64,000 nucleotides of DNA from Trissonchulus latispiculum (GCA_030248195.1 JASAND010006847.1:1-64000), one strand, 5' to 3'; positions 10,948 to 20,245 are shown, numbered from the stretch's first letter. Program-made: numbers and translations. Notes: a model not told the origin generated them from the letters alone.

Positions 10948-11691
10948 CTATAAAATGAACAAAGACATAGGTGAGGCATACATACAAAATACAAAAATAC
11001 AAACAATACATAACACGACTAGGTGAGGAACCGAAAACAGACATGACTGCAAAGTTTTCACCTCCCCATCCAAAATTTTGGGGGTGACTACCCCCTCTTT
11101 TAGGGGAGACTGAGGCTCAGGAGGGGCCGTAACCCCCTTGGCACACGAAGTCGCTTCCGGGATTTTTTCAGATTCGTCAAAAATTTCATTCGGATATAGG
11201 GGGTCCACCCCCTCTTTTAGCAGGAGGTCCCCTTGGGTGGAATCAACATCACAATTAAGAACCAGCGGGTCATCAAAAGGAGAATCACCCAAAGACCCAG
11301 TGAATGGAGAAGAAATTTGCGGAGGAGGGGTCCCGAGGTCCTCGTCAGCAATAAACAACATATCATCGGTATACGTATCAACATTAACTTGAGCCCTCGT
11401 GACTGCCAACGGCACATCTAAGTTAGGGTCTGTGGCGAAATAGTCGTCAGCCGGGCTAATGGACCCCAACACAGTAGCTTTGGACAATTCAACTGGACAG
11501 TTTGTGGGATTCGCCACCAAAAAATCAAAAATTGTTTCCCGAGGCACAACAATCCCCCCGTAAGGCAAAACACGATTTATATGTACAAAATCATCAAAAG
11601 GTTCGAACAAATGGGGAGTCTCGGTCAGTCTTGGGGAGACCCGGGCCTGAGCCCAGACCTCCGAGGAGGGAGGGACCACCACGTCAACTGC
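10948..11691 (-). pseudogene. Duplicated post-protease ORF
   Basis: A 244-codon frame (first Met at 11682) that is in frame with the truncated Gag-protease copy upstream and separated from it by an amber codon at 11692-11694. It begins with a VVPPSSEVWAQARV-like segment, typical of the linker after Ty3/gypsy protease, is acidic in the middle, and ends in a hydrophobic stretch (LVVLCIVCIFVFC). It is near-identical to 14059-14802, but differs at a cluster of positions around 11348-11447. It is probably not translated independently, because it lies far downstream in the element. Confidence 0.6.
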
Positions 11692-13011
11692 CTAAACCAC
11701 TGCCAAAACTGTAGAATCCCGGGTATTCCATTCAGCTCTCAATTGATCAGGGGTGAGCAAATCGTGGTTCATAGTACCCATATAAACTTTATTCTGAGAA
11801 AGGATAATATCCCACGAAAAAGCTTTCATGAAGTCAGTACCTAGCAGAATATCCCTGTAAAAATCGGGGGCCACGTGAAACTGCCACCCGAACTGGATTT
11901 GACCAACTTTGAAAGGCAAAAATGCTTTCCCTGTTAGTTTCAAATAATCGCTTCCTGGTGTACGTGCTTTGATTGGATCCGGGTAATTAACCACGATTTC
12001 TGCGCCCGCCCTGAGGAGACGTTCAAGGCCCCCCGTACTGATAATCGAAATGGACGCTGCCGTATCTACAATCGCAACCAATTTTTGACCGTTGACATCA
12101 ATCAGAATTGCTGGGGTGTTTTCACCCGCTGCTAGAACAGACTCAAGGTCAATTTCTGGGACATCCCCCGGTTCTGCGAGAGCTGAATGGCCCATTAGGT
12201 CAGAAATTTGCACCACAGAATGAGGACTTACCTGCGAGGCTGGTGTAGCCTCTGTTTCAGGAGGAAGAACTTCCTCGCCTTGGTCCTCCTGGACCCAATT
12301 TGTAGCCTCAGCTGGTGCAGGTTCTTGGACAGGTGGTTCGGACGGGGCTGTATAGGGGGACCCCGGGCCCGCCAAAATGGGAGAACCCCCCGCACACCAC
12401 GAGTCCGACGGCTCAGCTTCATTCATCCAAATGTTATTTGAGTCGAACTTATTTGGCCATAAACGGAGAAAAAGATCAGTCATATCCCCGATATGCAACC
12501 GAATAGCGTCAAAATATTTATTCATGAATTCGTGAGTTTGGCCATGAATGGCTGCCAATGTAGAAAAATTCCGATGAAGCAACTGAAATTTTTGAGCCAC
12601 TTGATGTTCGACTGAATCAGCATCAAAAGACAGATTTGCCCCCAAAACCTGTTCCGAAGTTTCCTCCGGCTGATTTGTGAGGCCTAAACGTTCGTAATCG
12701 GGCTCAATCTGCAGCATATTAACCGAAAGTTGGTTGACCATTTGATTTACCTGCTGAGCCGTCGGAGGTGGAGCAGTTTGGGGGTTTCTACCCCCTCTTT
12801 TAGGCTGGGCCCCGCCCCCTACCGGACCATGAGAAGATGGAACAAAATTTGCATTCAGACAGGGAGGACCGGAAGCTCTCGCCCCCGCCCCCCGGTAACG
12901 CGGCTGACCCGCTTGCAAAGGCACCCGCGGACGCGCCACAGAATCAGGAGCCGCCACGCCTTGTGACTGCCACTGAGACTGCAACAGCGGCCGAGGCTGG
13001 CCCTGCGCAGC
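11692..13011 (-). pseudogene. Truncated duplicate gag-protease with D-T-A active site
   Basis: This is the 3' part of the Gag-protease frame, cut off at the duplication junction (13011). The upstream codons up to 13161 come from T-rich untranslated sequence. The protease active site, D-T-G-A in the full-length copy, reads D-T-A-A here: the codon at 12058-12060 is GCA in place of GGA. Retropepsins need the Gly of D-(T/S)-G, so this copy should be catalytically dead even if expressed. The downstream flap/LLGTDF motif is retained. It lacks the capsid-like Gag domain and the zinc knuckle. Confidence 0.85.
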
Positions 13012-16000
13012 AAAAAGGTAGGAGCACCAAAAGTTAAAAGTTGTAAAAATGTTAAAAAGAAAAAATCCAATCTGCTGTGTGGAATTTAGAAAAATCAACG
13101 AAAACCAAAGATTAAAATTTATGCCAGTGAGAAAATGAAAATTCAAGCGAGGTGTAATCAAGAAAGTTGAAATTAAAGCATCAAGAAGAGGTATTTATAC
13201 GTACCAGAATCAAGGAAAGAATAAGAAAAATTTTTGGCATCATTTACAAAACTCGAAAATCGGAGGAAGAGAATACTCAAGTAAACAAAAATTTATGAAT
13301 TTAATCAAGAAAACGGAAAAGAAAAGAAATTGATCAAAGAGACTATTTAAAAGAATCAAAAATAGAACGACATACGTCAGAAAATCAAATAGAATGACCC
13401 ACACAGCAGATAAAAGTTAAATGTAAAAATAGTAAAAAGAAAAGAAAACAGAAAGACCCAAAAATACCACCTGATAATTTTCCTGAACTGATCCGGAAAC
13501 AAACCAAATTGTGGACCAGCACCCCGAAAGGCCTCCTGACCACTGGATCCAACAGAAGCCAAAACCAAACAAATGACCAAACTGGTGCTAAAACAAAAAT
13601 AAGTATAGTGCATTACATAAAAGTGAAAGAAAAACCCACGCTCGAAACAACGAAACCGAAAAGTTATAGAAAAGGTAAATTCAGAGAAATAAAAACCAAA
13701 ATACAGGAAAAATTTCAAGAACGAGAAGTTCAAGGGTACCCAAGGTACGTATTCAAAAAGTGTTTGAAAAATCCAGTACATCAAATGAAAGAAGTACGTA
13801 TTGCACAATTCAATAAAGTTTAAAAATGTAATTTTAACCAAATAAGAAAGGCAAGAGAAGTTATAAAATTTAATCTAAGGAAGAATACGTATGTACGTAT
13901 ATAAGAAACAACAAAGAGAATCTAAGAAAAAATTTTTAGTTACCCAAAATTGAAAGAACCAGGTTGGTGCCAACACAAAATTATACACAAATGTAAAAAG
14001 TAAACTATAGTTAAAAGCTAAAACAAAGAAAAGGATGAGATCACGCTAGAACAAGAAGCTATAAAATGAACAAAGACATAGGTGAGGCATACATACAAAA
14101 TACAAAAATACAAACAATACATAACACGACTAGGTGAGGAACCGAAAACAGACATGACTGCAAAGTTTTCACCTCCCCATCCAAAATTTTGGGGGTGACT
14201 ACCCCCTCTTTTAGGGGAGACTGAGGCTCAGGAGGGGCCGTAACCCCCTTGGCACACGAAGTCGCTTCCGGGATTTTTTCAGATTCGTCAAAAATTTCAT
14301 TCGGATATAGGGGGTCCACCCCCTCTTTTAGCAGGAGGTCCCCTTGGGTGGAATCAACATCACAATTAAGAACCAGCGGGTCATCAAAAGGAGAATCACC
14401 CAAAGACCCAGTGAATGGAGAAGAAATTTGCGGAGGAGGGGTCCCGAGGTCCTCGTCAACAATAAACAACATATCATCGGTATACGTATCAACATTAACT
14501 TGGGCCCTCGTGACCGCCAACGGTACCTCTAGGTTAGGGTCTGCGGCGAAATAGTCTTCAGCCGGGCTAATGGACCCCAACACAGTAGCTTTGGACAATT
14601 CAACTGGACAGTTTGTGGGATTCGCCACCAAAAAATCAAAAATTGTTTCCCGAGGCACAACAATCCCCCCGTAAGGCAAAACACGATTTATATGTACAAA
14701 ATCATCAAAAGGTTCGAACAAATGGGGAGTCTCGGTCAGTCTTGGGGAGACCCGGGCCTGAGCCCAGACCTCCGAGGAGGGAGGGACCACCACGTCAACT
14801 GCCTAAACCACTGCCAAAACTGTAGAATCCCGGGTATTCCATTCAGCTCTCAATTGATCAGGGGTGAGCAAATCGTGGTTCATAGTACCCATATAAACTT
14901 TATTCTGAGAAAGGATAATATCCCACGAAAAAGCTTTCATGAAGTCAGTACCTAGCAGAATATCCCTGTAAAAATCGGGGGCCACGTGAAACTGCCACCC
15001 GAACTGGATTTGACCAACTTTGAAAGGCAAAAATGCTTTCCCTGTTAGTTTCAAATAATCGCTTCCTGGTGTACGTGCTTTGATTGGATCCGGGTAATTA
15101 ACCACGATTTCTGCGCCCGCCCTGAGGAGACGTTCAAGGCCCCCCGTACTGATAATCGAAATGGACGCTCCCGTATCTACAATCGCAACCAATTTTTGAC
15201 CGTTGACATCAATCAGAATTGCTGGGGTGTTTTCACCCGCTGCTAGAACAGACTCAAGGTCAATTTCTGGGACATCCCCCGGTTCTGCGAGAGCTGAATG
15301 GCCCATTAGGTCAGAAATTTGCACCACACAATGAGGACTTACCTGCGAGGCTGGTGTAGCCTCTGTTTCAGGAGGAAGAACTTCCTCGCCTTGGTCCTCC
15401 TGGACCCAATTTGTAGCCTCAGCTGGTGCAGGTTCTTGGACAGGTGGTTCGGACGGGGCTGTATAGGGGGACCCCGGGCCCGCCAAAATGGGAGAACCCC
15501 CCGCACACCACGAGTCCGACGGCTCAGCTTCATTCATCCAAATGTTATTTGAGTCGAACTTATTTGGCCATAAACGGAGAAAAAGATCAGTCATATCCCC
15601 GATATGCAACCGAATAGCGTCAAAATATTTATTCATGAATTCGTGAGTTTGGCCATGAATGGCTGCCAATGTAGAAAAATTCCGATGAAGCAACTGAAAT
15701 TTTTGAGCCACTTGATGTTCGACTGAATCAGCATCAAAAGACAGATTTGCCCCCAAAACCTGTTCCGAAGTTTCCTCCGGCTGATTTGTGAGGCCTAAAC
15801 GTTCGTAATCGGGCTCAATCTGCAGCATATTAACCGAAAGTTGGTTGACCATTTGATTTACCTGCTGAGCCGTCGGAGGTGGAGCAGTTTGGGGGTTTCT
15901 ACCCCCTCTTTTAGGCTGGGCCCCGCCCCCTACCGGACCATGAGAAGATGGAACAAAATTTGCATTCAGACAGGGAGGACCGGAAGCTCTCGCCCCCGCC

Positions 16001-16122
16001 CCCCGGTAACGCGGCTGACCCGCTTGCAAAGGCACCCGCGGACGCGCCACAGAATCAGGAGCCGCCACGCCTTGTGACTGCCACTGAGACTGCAACAGCG
16101 GCCGAGGCTGGCCCTGCGCAGC
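13012..16122 (-). repeat. 3,111-bp tandem duplication, upstream copy
   Basis: Second member of the exact 3,111-bp tandem pair. In element orientation this copy belongs to the continuous gag-protease gene, so it is likely the original arrangement. It includes the T-rich stretch 13012-14058, whose Phe-rich frame at 13841-13377 has no recognisable function. Confidence 0.93.
14059..14802 (-). CDS. Post-protease ORF, in frame behind an amber stop
   Basis: This frame continues the Gag-protease ORF directly after one TAG codon (14803-14805); both lie in the same register. The first Met is at 14793, but the protein-like sequence starts before it (AVDVVVPPSSEVWAQARV). That makes readthrough, or a mutated sense codon, more likely than separate initiation. 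The N-terminal part resembles the linker that follows protease in Ty3/gypsy Pol. The middle is rich in Asp, Pro and Ser. The C-terminal part is a hydrophobic segment (LVVLCIVCIFVFCMY) that could span a membrane. No RT motif follows. The function is unknown, and the frame may be a remnant of the pol N-terminus. Confidence 0.55.
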   Translation of the reverse strand, partial: AVDVVVPPSSEVWAQARVSPRLTETPHLFEPFDDFVHINRVLPYGGIVVPRETIFDFLVANPTNCPVELSKATVLGSISPAEDYFAADPNLEVPLAVTRAQVNVDTYTDDMLFIVDEDLGTPPPQISSPFTGSLGDSPFDDPLVLNCDVDSTQGDLLLKEGVDPLYPNEIFDESEKIPEATSCAKGVTAPPEPQSPLKEGVVTPKILDGEVKTLQSCLFSVPHLVVLCIVCIFVFCMYASPMSLFIL

Positions 16123-18591
16123 ATGCTGCCACGGAGGCAGATACTGTTGAGGGGCCGCCGCATAACCCGGGGACTGAAGCGCCGGGTCATGCTGTGGATA
16201 GTATACCGGCTGAGGAGGCATCTGAGGGTAGGCCCCCACCATGTCAACTTGAGCCTGAGTATTTTGATTATTCCTACCTTTATAACCCGGAGGGGCTTTT
16301 GAAGGATCCTTGTCCCAACAGCGATCCGGATGATGCCCCCGCTTGTTGCAGTGACGGCAAGGAGGGAAGCGTTTTTTCTTTTCTTCCTCCATTTCTTTGA
16401 GTTTGTCCAGAAATTTTGTCTCAAACCAGTCCTTCATTTCCCGCAGCTCCAGCCTAGTCGCAGGAGTCGAATCAAGGGGGGCAGCCCCGTCTCTGGAGGA
16501 ATTCTGGGCGCCAACATGAAAGACTGGGGTAGCGAAAGCTTGTTGATCTGCCAATCCAGGTTTTGAGATCCGTGATTCCAATTTATCTAGGATACGTAGG
16601 ATTTCGTCCAATTTGGGCTCACCTTTTCCGAAGTTTGATGCCAAAGCCGTAGTATATTCCGAACGAATGCCGTCAAAAAGTTGTTGTACGCAGTGCCTGT
16701 CCCGATCTGCCTGTGATGGCCAAATTTCCAAGGCTTGTGATTGCAGCTCCGACACGTACTGGCGGACGGTTTCCCCAGGCTGCTGGACTCTTTGAGCAAA
16801 GCGATGGAATTTTTCCGAAACTGATTGTTGAGGCTTCGGAAACTGAGCCGACATCATACGTATGAACTCATCTAATGACTCAACAACCTTAGGACCAACC
16901 TTCGAAGCAAAAGTGAGAGCCTTACCAGACAGTTTGTTGAACATCAGACGGGCCCATTGATCCCTTGGGATCCCCTGTACAGTAGCAGCTGAAACAAACT
17001 GTGGTAACCAATCTTCAAAATAGTCAAAACTCGGCTCAAAACGAGGAATATCGTGTAGAATTGCCATATACGTACGGTACAATTGAGCATTATGGCGTCC
17101 AACAGAAGCATCTGTAGCTTGCATAGTGGCCGGAGTGGGATGAGGCCTCGCCCGAGGACGAGCCCCCACTGAGTGGTCCGTGGCCACCCGACAAACTGCC
17201 TGGTCTGTCTGCGTCGAATTTGAAGACTGTTGGTCCGCCGGTGGTTGAGACGAAGGGGGAGTCTGCTGAGGAGCAGGCTCCGGCGGATTCAGATAATAAC
17301 CATAATTCTGAGGTGTACCCGGCACAGGGTCCGGGTACATCGGGGCCAATTGTGGCTGAGACTGCTGAGATTCAAAATATTGCTGCTGGTTAAGATCGAA
17401 ATGTAAATTCGGATCATAATAGCCATACTGAGCATAGTAGTAGTAATTTGGATCGTAGTAACCGTAGCCATCAGCCTGAGGGCCGCCCGCCTGGTACGGC
17501 GGAGTCTGCTGTTGCTGAGGCTGCGGTCCAGGCACTGCGTGAGAAGTAGATCCAGAATTAAACTGACCAGGTCCATTCTGTTGGGGAGGCGGAGCATTTG
17601 GCTGAGCTGGAGGGGAGGCATGGGCCGGAGGAGGGGCTGAAGGCTGCTGGATAGCATTTTCTGGCCGCAGATTCTGCTGAGACTGATTGTGAGTAGAAAT
17701 CATTGTCGTCTGTCCAGTGCCGTATGAATATTGTGACTGTGGAGAGACTGGAGCTCCCCCTCCATTCGACTCCGACTGGACATGGCCGGCCACTGAGAAT
17801 GAAGGACCGGGCTGAGGTGCAGCAGGGGTCGAACCCCCCGCAAGCCCTCCTGACTCTGGTGGAAGCCCAAGAGACGCACGCCGCTCCGCAACAAGCTGAT
17901 CTGTCAATCTGTCTACCAACCCCTTATAAAAGTCCGAGATTTTTTCCAAACGTTTAGGATGTCCCCGAGGGAGCTCACAAATTTCCGGGTCCCGCACGAC
18001 AGCAGCCGCCGCCGCGAAAATTTCCTCCTCTGACGGTAGCACAGTCTGACCCGGGGGAGCTGCCGGACCCCCCGTTTCTTCCGACGGAGACGTAATAACA
18101 ACACACACCTGTTCTAGGCCCGCAGCCGAAGCTGAATTTTCTCCCTGAATTTCTGGGGTGGGCGCCGGGGGAAGGGGGGGTTGGGAAGGATTTTGGGGGG
18201 TTCGCCCCCCATCCTGCACCATCTGACCGGGAGAAAGAATTGGAGGACCAAAAGTTTTATTCAACATCTGAGAATATGACGGCCGTGGAATTTGCTGAGT
18301 ACTCGAGGCCGAAGTTTGGGGCTGGGAGGAACCCCCCGCCTGGGTCCACTGGGGGGGGTGGACCCCTGCTACTGACCGGGACTTGAGCAATACAACATGG
18401 AATATTTTGATTTCGCCCAGAATTTTCCCCCCAAGTTTGCAAGGGAATCGTAGTGGGAATATAGGGGATCCCCCAATTTCGGTAAGGCGCTCCCCCCCGA
18501 GTTCCAGGTGGAACCCCGTCTTGGAGGGGCGGATCAGTATATTCCCCAAGTTCACGCGGGTCCCCCCGATCCATAACTGGGGCCTGCTCAC
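14803..18591 (-). CDS. gag-pro: Gag-protease polyprotein of the LTR element
   Basis: A 1,262-codon frame. Residues about 1-500 are low-complexity (Pro/Gln/Ser/Tyr-rich, with repeated QQTPP- and YGYYDPN-like pieces). Residues about 515-680 form a Retrotrans_gag-like capsid domain (FEPSFDYFEDWLPQFV through DEILRILDKLESR). A single CCHC zinc knuckle, CRHCNKRGHHPDRC, lies near residue 747. A retropepsin is near residue 1140 (VDTGASISII) with LLGTDF near 1213, so the protease signature is intact. The protein would assemble particles, bind RNA and cleave itself in the cytoplasm. The true N-terminus is probably the overlapping frame at 18736-18257, since the first 60-70 codons here look out of frame. 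No RT follows. The family is Ty3/gypsy-like on the Gag/protease arrangement; the lineage is unresolved. Confidence 0.88.
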   Translation of the reverse strand: MSRPQLWIGGTRVNLGNILIRPSKTGFHLELGGERLTEIGGSPIFPLRFPCKLGGKILGEIKIFHVVLLKSRSVAGVHPPQWTQAGGSSQPQTSASSTQQIPRPSYSQMLNKTFGPPILSPGQMVQDGGRTPQNPSQPPLPPAPTPEIQGENSASAAGLEQVCVVITSPSEETGGPAAPPGQTVLPSEEEIFAAAAAVVRDPEICELPRGHPKRLEKISDFYKGLVDRLTDQLVAERRASLGLPPESGGLAGGSTPAAPQPGPSFSVAGHVQSESNGGGAPVSPQSQYSYGTGQTTMISTHNQSQQNLRPENAIQQPSAPPPAHASPPAQPNAPPPQQNGPGQFNSGSTSHAVPGPQPQQQQTPPYQAGGPQADGYGYYDPNYYYYAQYGYYDPNLHFDLNQQQYFESQQSQPQLAPMYPDPVPGTPQNYGYYLNPPEPAPQQTPPSSQPPADQQSSNSTQTDQAVCRVATDHSVGARPRARPHPTPATMQATDASVGRHNAQLYRTYMAILHDIPRFEPSFDYFEDWLPQFVSAATVQGIPRDQWARLMFNKLSGKALTFASKVGPKVVESLDEFIRMMSAQFPKPQQSVSEKFHRFAQRVQQPGETVRQYVSELQSQALEIWPSQADRDRHCVQQLFDGIRSEYTTALASNFGKGEPKLDEILRILDKLESRISKPGLADQQAFATPVFHVGAQNSSRDGAAPLDSTPATRLELREMKDWFETKFLDKLKEMEEEKKKRFPPCRHCNKRGHHPDRCWDKDPSKAPPGYKGRNNQNTQAQVDMVGAYPQMPPQPVYYPQHDPALQSPGYAAAPQQYLPPWQHAAQGQPRPLLQSQWQSQGVAAPDSVARPRVPLQAGQPRYRGAGARASGPPCLNANFVPSSHGPVGGGAQPKRGGRNPQTAPPPTAQQVNQMVNQLSVNMLQIEPDYERLGLTNQPEETSEQVLGANLSFDADSVEHQVAQKFQLLHRNFSTLAAIHGQTHEFMNKYFDAIRLHIGDMTDLFLRLWPNKFDSNNIWMNEAEPSDSWCAGGSPILAGPGSPYTAPSEPPVQEPAPAEATNWVQEDQGEEVLPPETEATPASQVSPHCVVQISDLMGHSALAEPGDVPEIDLESVLAAGENTPAILIDVNGQKLVAIVDTGASISIISTGGLERLLRAGAEIVVNYPDPIKARTPGSDYLKLTGKAFLPFKVGQIQFGWQFHVAPDFYRDILLGTDFMKAFSWDIILSQNKVYMGTMNHDLLTPDQLRAEWNTRDSTVLAVV

Positions 18592-18736
18592 AACACCTCT
18601 GTCGCAAAACTAAATCGTTATACTCGTCCGGGTAATCTAAATTTTGTAAAAATTCAAAAAACCGTTGAATATCTTGAAGCCGATCTTCTAAAGCACGAAA
18701 AAATTTAGGGTCAAGACCGTCACACTCCTCCAACAT
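18257..18736 (-). CDS. N-terminal Gag frame, overlaps gag-pro in another register
   Basis: This frame starts with ATG at 18736, only 7 nt after the PBS, and encodes 159 codons with a sensible, acidic start (MLEECDGLDPKFFRALEDRL). It overlaps the long Gag-protease frame by about 335 nt in a different register. The likely crossover lies in homopolymer runs: C8 at about 18349-18356, or G6 near 18336 (read on the minus strand). The product is therefore probably the natural Gag N-terminus, joined either by ribosomal frameshifting or, more simply, disrupted by a one-base indel or sequencing error in a homopolymer. No known domain was recognised. Confidence 0.6.
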   Translation of the reverse strand: MLEECDGLDPKFFRALEDRLQDIQRFFEFLQNLDYPDEYNDLVLRQRCCEQAPVMDRGDPRELGEYTDPPLQDGVPPGTRGGAPYRNWGIPYIPTTIPLQTWGENSGRNQNIPCCIAQVPVSSRGPPPPVDPGGGFLPAPNFGLEYSANSTAVIFSDVE

Positions 18737-18743
18737 CTACCAC

Positions 18744-18758
18744 ATGACACGGTCGCCA
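18744..18758 (-). other. Primer binding site
   Basis: Two bases after the 5' LTR the minus strand reads TGGCGACCGTGTCAT. This is complementary to a tRNA 3' end ...ACACGGTCGCCA. A tRNA-Arg is my best guess from the acceptor sequence but is not confirmed. Confidence 0.75.
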
Positions 18759-18760
18759 CA

Positions 18761-19291
18761 TGTGAAGTTTGACTATACTAATCTTAATAAAATGATGTTG
18801 CCTGACTTTTACTCTCTAGACTAGAATTCGATTACAGGTGAACAAACGTGGTGTGTGACGCTGGAGCAATGTTCGGCCTGACCAACTAGAAATCGATAGA
18901 AAGATTACAACGGTTTATTGTACTTTAGAACAAGAACTTGACGACAAAATTGCTATCAAAACATTAATTTTAAGCACGAGTATGAACCTTATCAAAACAC
19001 AAAATACTAACAAAACACCCGGCCGAAGCCGACTATGCGACAGAAGTAACCTAAACCAAAACTCACACCGATCTCCCCGATTCGAACCCAACTACTTGCT
19101 ATCAATCTTACACCCGCACTGACTTTCAACCAACCCAATATGGAGGAATACAACTATTAGCTATCCGGACCTACGAATTTAGACAAGAGTGATGCGAAAT
19201 GATTGAACGTTTGTCAAATGAAATGTCATCTTCACTTAGGCTTAGCAGCTCATGAATAATTTATATCTTTCCTGCCGGTGCTAACTTCACA
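18761..19291 (-). repeat. 5' LTR of the Gag-protease element
   Basis: A 531-bp partner of 7044-7575 with the same TGTGAAGTT..AACTTCACA termini. It is followed outward by the target duplication ATAG (19292-19295). The promoter and polyadenylation signals should lie here; none could be assigned with confidence. Confidence 0.95.
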
Positions 19292-19930
19292 ATAGAACCA
19301 ATGTCTGAAAATGCACCAAATTCCCGAAATTCACGAATTCCGGATTTCACTCTAGCTTGGAAGGTTTTAGCGAATTCGGGGAACCGGGCCCTTTTTGGGG
19401 GTTTTTTTTTTTTTAAAATTTTTGTTCGGCTCATAGAGTGTTTTCGAATTATACCTATATTGGGGGGTAGGGGAAAATTTTTAAAAACGGGAAATTCCTT
19501 TTTTTTTAATTTTGTGAAATTTGTGTGTTTTTTTTTATTTTCTTTTTTTTATTATATTGGTTGGGGGGGGTAAAAGTATTTATGAATTTGTGGGTGGGGG
19601 GGAGTGGAAAAATTTTAAAAATGGAAAAATTGGAAAACCGGAAAGGGGGGCGGGGGGGTGGGAAATGTGGAAAAAAAAAAAAAAAAAAAAGAAGCAGGGG
19701 GCGGGCGTAAACAAAATTTTGATTGCGATAAAAATTTGGCAAAAAATTAAAAATTTTAGATTTTCCGTGAATGAAACCCGGAATTCCGGAATTTTCCGGA
19801 TTTTCGAAATCTCGAGTTCCTGAGGATTCTAAAAATATATACATTGTTGGGGTTTACTCTAAAGGTTAATCTGCTATAAACGGTCGAAGTTTGTACACAC
19901 ATTTTTTGGTCGTACTATAGTTTTCTGTTA
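19292..19930. repeat. CCGGAATT tandem repeat, right part, with homopolymer-rich degenerate stretch
   Basis: The array interrupted by the LTR element resumes at 19292. About 19380-19710 consists of long runs of T, G and A (T14, G7, A19 and similar) that erode the expected repeat sequence. 19720-19930 is a good inverted copy of about 6500-6735 (AAATTTTGATTGCGATAAA, GTTGGGGTTTACTC). The homopolymer-rich part may be real decay or low-quality consensus. Confidence 0.65.
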
Positions 19931-19949
19931 ATGTTGCTAGTTTCCTAAA

Positions 19950-20245
19950 TTCATGTACTGATAACCAATGCTTGTTATTCCAGACTGTTCAGCAGTGATG
20001 CATCGTTAACCATTTTTGTAGTGCTGCCTAACTTCATTTTCAGCTTCATGGAAACATCATGTCTGAATGCTTAATTAAAGCGACGGCAAATAAGCTTCGA
20101 AGACAGTGAGCTTCAAAATTTTGATGCGCTTAGCTTTTAAAAACTTGATCCTCTCTAGGGTTTGTATAAAGTTCCTTTCTGTCGTTTCTACTCGTCCACT
20201 GATAGCACCATTACTTAGTCTCACGAGCTTTAAATTCGCTGATCG
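19950..20245 (+). repeat. Dispersed repeat R3, copy 1
   Basis: Shares AATAAGCTTCGAAGACAGTGA, TTCAAAATTTTGATGCGC and further blocks, in the same order, with 22408-22722. Identity is roughly 80% by eye. It is not a gene. Confidence 0.8.

Larger units (their letters stand above)
9901..13011 (-). repeat. 3,111-bp tandem duplication, downstream copy
   Basis: Every landmark in this interval recurs exactly 3,111 bp later (13012-16122). The junction at 13011/13012 joins CCCTGCGCAGC to AAAAAGGTAGG. Beyond 16122 the second copy continues into the rest of gag (GCATGCTGCC), and before 9901 the first copy departs (GAGTGTG). By eye I find about ten substitutions between the copies. Confidence 0.93.
7044..19291 (-). 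mobile_element. 12.2-kb non-autonomous Gag-protease LTR retrotransposon
   Basis: The element is complete and reads on the minus strand. It has LTRs at both ends (7044-7575 and 18761-19291), a 4-bp target duplication ATAG (7040-7043 and 19292-19295), a PBS next to the 5' LTR and a PPT next to the 3' LTR. In transcription order it holds a short N-terminal Gag frame, a long Gag-protease ORF, an amber stop, a 244-residue continuation, a T-rich untranslated stretch, a 3,111-bp tandem duplicate of that block, and a GC-rich segment. No reverse transcriptase, RNase H or integrase motif was found in any frame. It therefore probably depends on a related Ty3/gypsy-type element for mobilisation. The LTRs differ at only a few positions, which indicates a recent insertion. 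Confidence 0.9.
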
